Origin: Candidatus Hodarchaeota archaeon
GTDB lineage: Archaea > Asgardarchaeota > Heimdallarchaeia > Hodarchaeales > YT1-057
DNA: 5,079 nt
Assembly (NCBI GenBank): GCA_016839955.1
Contig: JAEOTI010000599.1
Location: forward strand, 1-5,079
Direction: 5' to 3'
A program made the position numbers and the translations under genes. This document shows, one piece after another, positions 1 to 5,079 of this stretch. A model generated the notes under the pieces. The model did no database searches. It was given only the letters and a program-made list of their open reading frames with translations, and was not told the origin of the DNA. Every line of letters begins with the position of its first letter. The stretch's first letter is position 1.

Positions 1-119
1 CCAGTATTCGTGCACCAATATACATTACCGACATCGCGGTGACCTTCTATTGATTCGTTTGGGTGTTGATTATTTGTGTGGGATGAATAGTCCGCAAAAT
101 GCCGAGATAGCTTAGTGTT
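1..119 (+). other. Left edge: short frame fragments, no resolved gene
   Basis: No single reading frame explains these bases. One forward frame is open from base 2 to a TAG at 113-115 and has no stop in 37 codons. Another reads SIRAPIYITDIAVTFY from base 3 to a TGA at 51-53 and looks protein-like. The frame of the next gene opens only after a TAG at 108-110. The fragments could be the 3' end of an upstream gene followed by a short spacer. They could also be a continuation of the broken gene that follows, interrupted by further frame changes. Nothing here is recognisable, and no convincing promoter or ribosome binding site was seen ahead of base 120. Confidence 0.2.
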
Positions 120-561
120 GTGGGAGATAATGATTCTTTGAGAATGTTTTCAGGGGAACCATTGAGTATTAGAGTACATGATGGTCCTTTTCCAGAGGAT
201 TCGTGTTCAGGACTAGATTTTTTCCCTTTTTCGACTATCATTTGCTTCTCAATGAATGATTCTCTACATCCTTTTTATAATAGAAAAACGTTGAAGAAGC
301 AATATTGTCCTTTGAAATTGAACGAAGTAATCACGGCTACCTTCCAAAATGTGATGGTAGGCCAATCAGACCAAGAAAGTGTACAGCTCTATTCTTGAAT
401 TTTTCGTCTATTATCTCTCAATACAACAAACAACAATAAAGGTAATACAGAAGAAGGAAGAACTATCTTTTGAAAGGAAGAAAGAAGACTGGATTGAAAT
501 CCTAAAAAAAGCTGATTATTGGATTAAATATTTGAGCTCCCGAAAAAAGGACGAACAGTAA
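120..561 (+). pseudogene. Unknown protein, reading frame split once (or two small overlapping ORFs)
   Basis: Not recognised. The first part starts with GTG at 120 (the frame is open from 111) and reads 92 codons to a TGA at 396-398. The second part is in the +1 frame. It opens at 361, has a GTG at 379 and ends with TAA at 559-561. Both parts use codons like the neighbouring genes, including AGA for Arg. The two frames overlap at 361-398, so a single-base indel there would give one protein of about 145 residues. The first part holds VHDGPFPED and an FFPFSTIICFS hydrophobic stretch. The second part is a lysine- and glutamate-rich helical segment (KKEDWIEILKKADYW). The final TAA shares one base with the ATG of the next gene, which suggests co-transcription and translational coupling. 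There is no clear Shine-Dalgarno sequence at either GTG. Read literally, this is two small proteins of 92 and 60 residues; I favour one gene with a frame break. No function is proposed. Confidence 0.4.
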
Positions 562-1718
562 TGAGAAGATTATGGAAAAAAAAGTATAAACAAGAGTACA
601 CAATAATTAAAGGAAGAAGTAACAAGAGGCAATTTCTGGAACAGCTTGAAAAAGTAATTATCTATGAATTTGTCGATTTGATGAAAAAAACATTCTCTGA
701 TCATTTTGAAGTTTCATGCCCTCGTGTTCAGGTTGGGATGATATATGAAATACTTAGTGGTAATCTCTACAAGCCTAGTGATACTTCGGAAGAATACTAT
801 AGCAATCATCTTTTTTCCGTATTTGGAAGAATGATAGATCAGTTTGAGATTGGAAAGCATGAACATGCAACGATCTCTCAACACTCACCTCTTCCACCCA
901 GTGAAATTCCTTGGAATAATATTGATTATTATGCTAGATTATATGCTCCGATTTATAACACTAGAATGAATTATATTGATGAGATAGAGATCAAGAAGTC
1001 AGACTTTGCAATCAAGAATAAGATACGTATTAAAATCAGAAACCTGAAGAGAGAGTATATTACTGACTATGGTAAGTTTGATGTATTTTATAATTATTTA
1101 GATAATCTTCGTCCAGAAATAGAAGGAATGACTCTTCCACCAGATTTAAAGGAACCAATAACCCAATCAATCTTCAATGCAGATTATATAGAATTAATAA
1201 ATTTTCTGAAACAGTTTGGAAAAGCAGATATCTTAGGTTTTTTTGATCTGATTCTATCTCACCCTTTGATACAGAAATCAAAGAACTACGAAAAATATCA
1301 TCTTTGGATCCATCTTTATAGTTTTATTTACAACCTTGCTTTAATTCATGTAAGAATTAGCCGTGATACAAATACTAGATGGGTAATAAGTATACGTGAA
1401 AGCGAGTTTTCAAAGTTATTCTTTTTGTACTCATCAGTGAATGAAACAATCAATTTTTCTTTGTCTTTAACAGAATTATATTCCAAATTAAGGAAAAATT
1501 GGTTCTATCCATTTATCCCATTTTTCCCTTGTGTTGATAAGAATGGTCTAAAGAATTGGATAATTCTACCGTTCACACTCAAAATCGCCGACGCATCATT
1601 GATAAACAGTCTTGCTCACCTAATCTTCGAAGATAGCAGAACAATCGGAGTTTTTTTGAAGAAGAAGTTCAAAAATTCCTCCAAGAGGGTCATTTTAAAG
1701 TATGGGAAAAAAGTATAA
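561..1718 (+). CDS. N-terminal part of a frame-split PD-(D/E)XK nuclease-like protein
   Basis: This is 385 codons as read, ending in TAA at 1716-1718. ATG 561 overlaps the preceding stop (TAATG). An AAAGGAC stretch about 10 nt upstream is at best a weak ribosome binding site. The frame is also open back to 528, so the true start could be further left. The first 365 residues are mixed helical, rich in Lys, Ile, Tyr and Phe, with no signal peptide or transmembrane segment, so a soluble cytoplasmic protein is expected. I recognise no named domain. A WNNIDYYARLYAPI stretch near residues 120-133 recalls only loosely the W-containing motif ahead of nuclease domains in McrC/LlaJI-type restriction proteins. 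The last 20 residues (after LIFEDSRTIGVF) are Lys-rich out-of-frame sequence: the true continuation is in the -1 frame from 1658. Most likely this is the N-terminal two thirds of one protein of about 540 residues. It lacks all catalytic motifs and would be a truncated product if no frameshift occurs. Confidence 0.75.
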   Translation: MRRLWKKKYKQEYTIIKGRSNKRQFLEQLEKVIIYEFVDLMKKTFSDHFEVSCPRVQVGMIYEILSGNLYKPSDTSEEYYSNHLFSVFGRMIDQFEIGKHEHATISQHSPLPPSEIPWNNIDYYARLYAPIYNTRMNYIDEIEIKKSDFAIKNKIRIKIRNLKREYITDYGKFDVFYNYLDNLRPEIEGMTLPPDLKEPITQSIFNADYIELINFLKQFGKADILGFFDLILSHPLIQKSKNYEKYHLWIHLYSFIYNLALIHVRISRDTNTRWVISIRESEFSKLFFLYSSVNETINFSLSLTELYSKLRKNWFYPFIPFFPCVDKNGLKNWIILPFTLKIADASLINSLAHLIFEDSRTIGVFLKKKFKNSSKRVILKYGKKV

Positions 1719-2191
1719 CAAATGAATTAAATCAAACAGTCCGTCAGTACCTCCCAGGTAAGGGAGACGTCGATTTAGTCGTTGAGGGAGATTTTCATTA
1801 TCTACTCATTCAGTGTAAAGCCAACTCTCCCAGACGTCGAAATACATTTACTAAACAAGTATTAAAAGGAAAAAATCAGCTAGAAATGGTTTTCGCAACA
1901 ATATCGAAAAAATCTGATCAATTCTCTCATATTCTTGACCCAGAGAAAGAATTTTTAGGCGTTCTTCTGGTTTCCACTCCTCAACCAATTTATTTCAGGA
2001 ACAATCCATTTAAAATTCCAATTCTTTCCTATAATGCTTTCAGAAGTATTTTGTCTGAAAGTAATGGAAACTGCACCACTCTTGTAGAAAAGATAATTAA
2101 ATTTACAAAACAGTTAGGGGAAGAGATGCAATCATTCCGAAAGAAATCACCTTGGAAGGACATTGGGAACTTCTCCATACAATTCAGATAA
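1637..2191 (+). pseudogene. C-terminal PD-(D/E)XK (QxK-type) nuclease domain, in the -1 frame
   Basis: This frame is open from 1637 and becomes meaningful at the T-run 1651-1657. It gives FFEEEVQKFLQEGHFKVW, then GDVDLVVEGDFHYLLIQCKA, then about 120 more residues to TAA at 2189-2191. The pattern of an N-terminal helix with Glu, a G-D-x-D strand and then Q-x-K matches the PD-(D/E)XK fold as in Mrr-like and NERD-like endonucleases. The likely metal-binding Asp codon is at 1772-1774 and the QxK is at 1811-1819. Such domains cut DNA (rarely RNA) and are common in restriction and other anti-phage proteins; a defence role here is inference. No ATG, GTG or TTG lies in this frame before the ATG at 1886, which is downstream of every catalytic motif. 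The active domain therefore cannot be made as a separate protein from a normal start. The domain itself looks intact, so the break is either recent, an assembly error, or programmed. Confidence 0.75.
1651..1658 (+). other. Seven-T run with -1 slippery heptamer at the frame junction
   Basis: In the upstream frame the codons are GTT TTT TTG, so bases 1652-1658 read T TTT TTG. This fits the X XXY YYZ pattern of -1 ribosomal slippery sites. After a -1 slip the next codon is GAA at 1658, which enters the nuclease frame at its first helix. One extra T would also restore a continuous frame as GTT TTT TTT GAA. A GGAG at 1647-1650 lies directly against the heptamer, much closer than the roughly 10-nt spacing of bacterial -1 stimulators such as dnaX. 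The only nearby downstream stem (CCTC/GAGG, 1678-1688) is weak. A homopolymer indel is therefore at least as likely as programmed frameshifting. Confidence 0.6.
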
Positions 2192-2302
2192 AGTGTTGAA
2201 GATTGATTCTCTCATTATATTATATTATTTTATTTTAGAGATGATATTAAAAGTGGATTAGATCAACTTATCGCTATACTAGAAAAATTCAATTGATTCT
2301 AG
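2192..2302 (+). other. 3' region of the nuclease gene: T-rich tract and possible out-of-frame C-terminal remnant
   Basis: After the TAA at 2189-2191 the sequence becomes very T-rich (about 2206-2236), which could act as an archaeal poly-U terminator for the plus-strand block. After an in-frame TGA at 2204-2206, the same frame runs open to a TGA at 2297-2299 and ends in RDDIKSGLDQLIAILEKFN, which resembles a protein C-terminal helix. A second frame is open across the stop from about 2160 to 2264 and contains SDKVLKIDSL. The nuclease protein may once have continued through these segments with further frame changes. In AT-rich DNA this could also be chance. Confidence 0.2.
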
Positions 2303-2331
2303 AAAAAATGGTGATTATTCACCTTTTTTTT
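2303..2331. terminator. Bidirectional hairpin terminator between convergent genes
   Basis: GGTGA at 2310-2314 and TCACC at 2319-2323 form a 5-bp stem with a 4-nt loop. On the plus strand it is followed directly by eight T (2324-2331). On the minus strand it is followed by A and six T (complement of 2303-2308). It therefore has the hairpin-plus-U-tract form for both directions, and it overlaps the last codons and stop of the minus-strand transglutaminase-like gene. The stem is short. In archaea the U-tracts alone could be enough. Confidence 0.6.
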
Positions 2332-3397
2332 GTTTCTTTCTTTGTTTTACATAATCAAGAAAAATAAAAGCACCTACTACGAAACAAAGCCATAATACAA
2401 ATCCTAAATCAGTCACAGGATACAAGCATAGTTCAAGATTGCTTTCTAAGTCCATTGTTACACTTTTTATTGATAATTCTCCTGAAGAATACCATAAGCT
2501 AGGGAAGTATGTCTGAGAAGGATCGAAGGGATTCTGATAAACTGTATAATAAAAATCAAAATATCTAGGATCAGAAAAGTCAAACAATACTTTATTTTTC
2601 ACAGATGCATCCACTTGATGCCAATACCCATCTTTGTCCATAAATTCTGCCCATTGGTGTGAAATCTTAAAGAAAGAATCATTACTGTAATATCCCTGTA
2701 CTGTACGAGCGGGAATTTGGACTGCACGGCATAAGGCTACAAACAAGTTTGAAAATTGAATACATTGGCCATACTCAGAAAATAAAATCCGTGAGGCCAC
2801 CTCAGAGGCATAAGAGGGATACTTATATTCTAAATTGTTTCTGACAAAGTGAAAAATCTCTTTTGCTTTTTCATATTTTGAATTAATCTTTTTAGTAATA
2901 TTTTGTGCTACTTCAATTACTGTTTTATTATCAGAATTAATAGGCCAGTATGGTTTAATCCAGTCAGTAGCATTGGAATTTGGATCTTTAAAGGCTTTTT
3001 TGGTAGATTTTTTTTGGATAAATCTAAGAATAACATCTAAATCCTCAGTAAACAGTCCAAACGATACATTAACCCACGAACCTCCTACTCCATCGTTAAC
3101 TACTGGTAGAACAGCTTCTTTCGCGTTTAGATAAGTTTTTACCATAGATATATTTGGTATTGGTCTTCCAATGGGAAAATAAAGAAAACTAATCGAATAA
3201 TTCTCTCGAAAATTATTAATTTCTTCTAATGAGTAACAGTAACGGTTTTCGACAATAACCTCTTGTGGAGAGCTGTGTAAGAGCCCTAAATAAGAATAGT
3301 TATGGGTCAATGAGCGATAGATATTCCCTAGGATACCCAGTGAAATAATAATAACTAAAGCTATTGAAATAATATAATAGATATATCTTCGTTTCAT
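2315..3397 (-). CDS. Membrane-anchored transglutaminase-like (papain-fold) protein
   Basis: This encodes 360 residues. The chosen start is ATG at 3397, because AAGGAG lies 5 nt ahead of it; an upstream TTG at 3424 in the same frame would add nine residues. KRRYIYYII begins a transmembrane segment at about residues 5-27. A large extracytoplasmic region follows, then a second membrane segment (about 328-347) and a Lys/Arg-rich tail (YVKQRKKQKKGE). Charge distribution puts both ends inside the cell. The transglutaminase-core domain lies at about residues 170-270. Its triad is Cys212 (YGQCIQFSNLF), His247 (SHQWAEF) and Asp263 (GYWHQVDAS), with IPARTVQGY between Cys and His as usual for the family. 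Archaeal and bacterial members are thought to be cysteine proteases or amidases, or to crosslink proteins; the substrate here is unknown. The ectodomain has eight N-X-S/T sequons. The gene lies 57 nt after the M50 protease gene on the same strand, so an operon is likely. The frame is intact. The family call is strong, the exact activity is not. Confidence 0.88.
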   Translation of the reverse strand: MKRRYIYYIISIALVIIISLGILGNIYRSLTHNYSYLGLLHSSPQEVIVENRYCYSLEEINNFRENYSISFLYFPIGRPIPNISMVKTYLNAKEAVLPVVNDGVGGSWVNVSFGLFTEDLDVILRFIQKKSTKKAFKDPNSNATDWIKPYWPINSDNKTVIEVAQNITKKINSKYEKAKEIFHFVRNNLEYKYPSYASEVASRILFSEYGQCIQFSNLFVALCRAVQIPARTVQGYYSNDSFFKISHQWAEFMDKDGYWHQVDASVKNKVLFDFSDPRYFDFYYTVYQNPFDPSQTYFPSLWYSSGELSIKSVTMDLESNLELCLYPVTDLGFVLWLCFVVGAFIFLDYVKQRKKQKKGE

Positions 3398-3402
3398 AAA
3401 GA

Positions 3403-3408
3403 CTCCTT
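3403..3408 (-). promoter_or_regulatory. Shine-Dalgarno site of the transglutaminase-like gene
   Basis: AAGGAG on the minus strand sits 5 nt before ATG at 3397. It is the reason for preferring this start over the TTG at 3424. It shows that this gene is translated from a leadered message, as expected for a downstream operon gene. Confidence 0.7.
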
Positions 3409-3454
3409 CACCATTGGTTTTCAATAATCTGTATGAATAACTGGATTGGTATTG

Positions 3455-4228
3455 TTACTCTTTTTTATTGACATTGTACCTTTGTACCTTTTTTTCATTG
3501 TTATTCGATATCCTTTTTATTCGTTTTATAATGCAGTAGAAACAGTTGGAACCTAAAATAAAATAAAATGCGAACATTAAGAGCACTGTCAAAAAGGTAA
3601 CTAACATGATACACAAAATGAGAAATGGTTGGTTTGTTTCGGAAAGAACCAAACTTGAGTTTCCTATGTACTCACCTAGCAATTTGCCCATATCACTAGT
3701 ATGTCCTTCAAACTGCATTGGTATAATATTTATGGATTCAATTAGAAAAGTAGTAAACACAATCATTATAAGTTGGAAACCAATCGTATCAGGCCCAAAA
3801 TTCACTGAACGTCTTAATGGCCAATTTTTATACTTGAAAAATAAAAACCCAAGCAAAATTACTGATAAAAAAATTATTGAAGTGAATATTACCCCTCCCA
3901 ATCCAATAAAAATGAATTCTTCTAATTTCTCGGACTTCATGACCCAAGCCATGGGAGGATCATTCCATATAGAAACACTAAAATCCCCTGCCAGAAGATC
4001 AAAATAAGCATGCCCCATTTCATGGATAAACTTTTCTGTGAAGTACCACATACCTATTATAATGTGATTTAATGGTAGTACAAGAAACAGACCCATTAAT
4101 AGCATACTTACTGCGTGCCACCGTGAAAACTTTGTTAATCCAGTTAAAAATTCATTTTTAATTGACATAGCAATGAAAAGACAGACATCTTTCATATATC
4201 TAGCACATACAGTGGTATTGCGCTCCAT
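3455..4228 (-). CDS. M50 (site-2-protease-like) membrane metalloprotease
   Basis: This encodes 257 residues with about four hydrophobic segments (near 38-59, 105-131, 149-170 and 202-226). The zinc motif HEMGH is at residues 69-73 (FIHEMGHAYFDLLAGD). GLGG follows at 109-112, and then NIIP (167-170) leading to GHTSDMGKLL with Asp179. This fits the M50 order of HExxH in one segment and NxxP...D in a later one, where Asp is the third zinc ligand. Here SDMG replaces the common LDGG. Members cut other proteins within or near the membrane, often releasing signalling domains. No PDZ or CBS domain is present, so this is a minimal form. The C-terminal tail is basic and low in complexity. The start is uncertain: ATG 4228, 4195 and 4168 are all in frame and none has a Shine-Dalgarno site. 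The first is listed, but the last two would still keep every membrane segment. It is probably the first gene of an operon with the transglutaminase-like gene. Its substrate is unknown. Confidence 0.82.
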   Translation of the reverse strand: MERNTTVCARYMKDVCLFIAMSIKNEFLTGLTKFSRWHAVSMLLMGLFLVLPLNHIIIGMWYFTEKFIHEMGHAYFDLLAGDFSVSIWNDPPMAWVMKSEKLEEFIFIGLGGVIFTSIIFLSVILLGFLFFKYKNWPLRRSVNFGPDTIGFQLIMIVFTTFLIESINIIPMQFEGHTSDMGKLLGEYIGNSSLVLSETNQPFLILCIMLVTFLTVLLMFAFYFILGSNCFYCIIKRIKRISNNNEKKVQRYNVNKKE

Positions 4229-4455
4229 TATAATAGAAGGGAAATTGATAGAATTTTTTGTTTTGCTAGGTAGACCCCACCACCACCATCAACAAGAAAA
4301 TCACCATCTCTTTTATATTGAAAATTTTAATCGAAAACTCATTTCTTCCACCGTGTTACACCAATGAATGAAGGAGAATCTTAATTATATTCAAAAATAT
4401 ACAGTGTCCGTTGGTTTTATTAGCTATATTGTTTGATAATTCCTGAAAACATCCT
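4229..4455 (-). promoter_or_regulatory. Intergenic leader/promoter region of the M50-transglutaminase unit
   Basis: This 227-nt region lies between the partial gene on the right and the M50 gene, both on the minus strand. TATAAA on the minus strand (complement of 4312-4317) is a possible archaeal TATA box. It would give a start of transcription near 4287 and a leader of roughly 60 nt. No strong BRE is seen upstream of it, so the assignment is weak. T-rich stretches on the minus strand near 4395-4400 could end the upstream transcript. No convincing gene is seen here. Confidence 0.3.
4275..4287 (-). other. G-rich motif with two-tier G-quadruplex potential
   Basis: On the minus strand this reads GG-T-GG-T-GG-T-GGGG, four G-runs with one-base loops. 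It lies 47-59 nt ahead of the first possible ATG (4228) of the M50 gene. It is unusual in such AT-rich DNA. If the leader is transcribed it could fold, but two-tier quadruplexes are often weak and a simple trinucleotide repeat is an adequate explanation. Confidence 0.35.
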
Positions 4456-5079
4456 CTAAAAGAACACTTCGTACATTTTATCCTGCATCTCTTCTTGACT
4501 AGTCCCAAAGGTAATTTTCCTGTCGGAATACTGAATTATTAATGCCCACGTCTCCTCATTGTTGTAGATATGGCCTGAAATAGGTACGTCATTAGGAAAC
4601 TCTTGGAAACTGTCCGTTTTAATATAGTTCCAGTTATTCTCCACATAATTAATCAGGTCTGTATTCTTCACCCAACGTTTCCTCGATAGTGCCTTGGCTG
4701 CATCCAGCACTTGTTTAATCAATGGGTTTTGAGCTAGTAAATTGTCGTAAAACTTTCCCACGAACCTATCCCAGTCCCATCCGCAATGCATCGCTTGGTC
4801 GGCCAGACTATGAATGATGGGGGCAATGTTCTCGGTAAACCAGATGACATGCTCCTGTTTAGGAGGAAATAAATAAGGTGACTGGGGATCGTCATTGAAA
4901 AACCCTTCTTTCTCACAATTGAGGGCAGGGAAGGGAGGAAGAAATGTATCACCCCGTTGATCGATCAAGAACAGGAATTTTTTAACACCACTCTTGGAAG
5001 AAATCCTGACACTCTGAAGGCGAACAAAATTAACACGACTACTGTGGTTTTCATCAAGATACTCACAGATGAAGGACGC
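4456..5079 (-). CDS. Unknown protein, C-terminal 207 codons (cut by the window edge)
   Basis: Not recognised. The frame is open from the right edge (first codon 5077-5079) to TAG at 4456-4458. A TTG at 4968 lies in frame, but the open frame continues well past it with coding-like sequence (FICEYLDENHSS, RVNFVRLQSVRISSK), so the gene most likely starts beyond the window. The first 60 residues look like beta-strands. Next comes a Pro-rich stretch (FLPPFPALN, PYLFPPKQ). A helical segment with IIHSLADQAMHCGWDWDRF follows, and then a C-terminal part with two likely strands (ETWALIIQYSDRKITFG) and EEMQDKMYEVFF. No signal peptide or membrane segment is visible in this part. Its G+C (about 40% by eye) is higher than that of the M50 gene (about 30%), so it may have a different history. 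It is on the same strand as the M50 gene but 227 nt upstream, so it is probably a separate unit. Confidence 0.7.
   Translation of the reverse strand, partial: ASFICEYLDENHSSRVNFVRLQSVRISSKSGVKKFLFLIDQRGDTFLPPFPALNCEKEGFFNDDPQSPYLFPPKQEHVIWFTENIAPIIHSLADQAMHCGWDWDRFVGKFYDNLLAQNPLIKQVLDAAKALSRKRWVKNTDLINYVENNWNYIKTDSFQEFPNDVPISGHIYNNEETWALIIQYSDRKITFGTSQEEMQDKMYEVFF

Noticed and set aside
47..241. Minus-strand open frame of 64 codons
   Set aside because: It lies opposite the better plus-strand frame (120-398), has low-complexity Ser/Pro/Thr composition and no ribosome binding site. Probably a shadow.
1678..1688. CCTC-CAA-GAGG stem as a stimulator of -1 frameshifting
   Set aside because: It has only four base pairs, starts about 20 nt after the slippery site, and shows no pseudoknot partner. 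Too weak to support programmed frameshifting.
379..2191. Toxin-antitoxin pair (60-residue protein plus nuclease)
   Set aside because: The 60-residue segment has no DNA-binding or known antitoxin motif, and is more simply the end of a frame-broken gene.
2279..2308. Direct repeat CTAGAAAAA, two copies, as a possible attachment or recombination site
   Set aside because: It is short and AT-rich, and no integrase or transposase is nearby. Chance in this composition.
3472..3492. Tandem TGTACCTT repeat
   Set aside because: Two copies of eight bases inside the low-complexity end of the M50 coding sequence. No sign of function.
3606..4007. Plus-strand open frame of 133 codons
   Set aside because: It lies wholly antisense to the M50 gene, which has clear catalytic motifs and membrane segments.
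4173..4367. Plus-strand open frame with a PHHHHQQENHH stretch, resembling a metal-binding tail
   Set aside because: The His run comes from a short CAC repeat in the leader of the minus-strand M50 gene, and the frame overlaps the start of that gene antisense. There is no ribosome binding site.
4734..4952. Second minus-strand frame inside the partial gene at the right edge
   Set aside because: It is an alternative frame of the longer open frame, which reaches the window edge and has better coding character.

Overview
The window is AT-rich (roughly 30-40% G+C by eye) and carries unusual, mostly uncharacterised genes. Protein character suggests an archaeon, possibly an Asgard-type lineage, but this is an inference. 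Arg is often AGA, the secreted domain is rich in N-glycosylation sequons, and there is a minimal M50 membrane protease. A low-GC bacterium is not excluded: one gene has a good Shine-Dalgarno site, and there is a hairpin plus T-run terminator. No rRNA, tRNA, CRISPR array, transposase or integrase is visible.

Left half (1 to about 2300, + strand): a block whose reading frames are repeatedly broken. Bases 1-119 hold only short frame fragments. Bases 120-561 read as one unknown gene split over two frames. Its stop overlaps by one base the start of a long gene at 561. That gene encodes a 365-residue unrecognised N-terminal region. After a -1 frame change at a seven-T run (1651-1657), it continues into a PD-(D/E)XK nuclease-like domain (to 2191) with motifs E, D and QxK. 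The junction is a textbook -1 slippery heptamer (T TTT TTG). No ATG, GTG or TTG start lies in the second frame before the catalytic motifs. The nuclease half can therefore be made only by frameshifting, or the gene is inactivated, or one T is missing from the assembly.

Middle (2303-2331): a bidirectional terminator-like hairpin flanked by an A-run and a T-run separates this block from the convergent minus-strand genes.

Right half (2315-4228, - strand): an apparently intact two-gene membrane unit. First comes a small polytopic M50/site-2-protease-like metalloprotease (HEMGH plus a later Asp). After 57 nt comes a membrane-anchored transglutaminase-like (papain-fold) protein with a Cys/His/Asp triad and a predicted extracytoplasmic domain. 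Together they could form a membrane or surface protein-processing pair. A 227-nt intergenic region with a possible TATA element and a G-rich leader motif lies upstream. Beyond it, the C-terminal 207 codons of an unrecognised gene run off the right edge.
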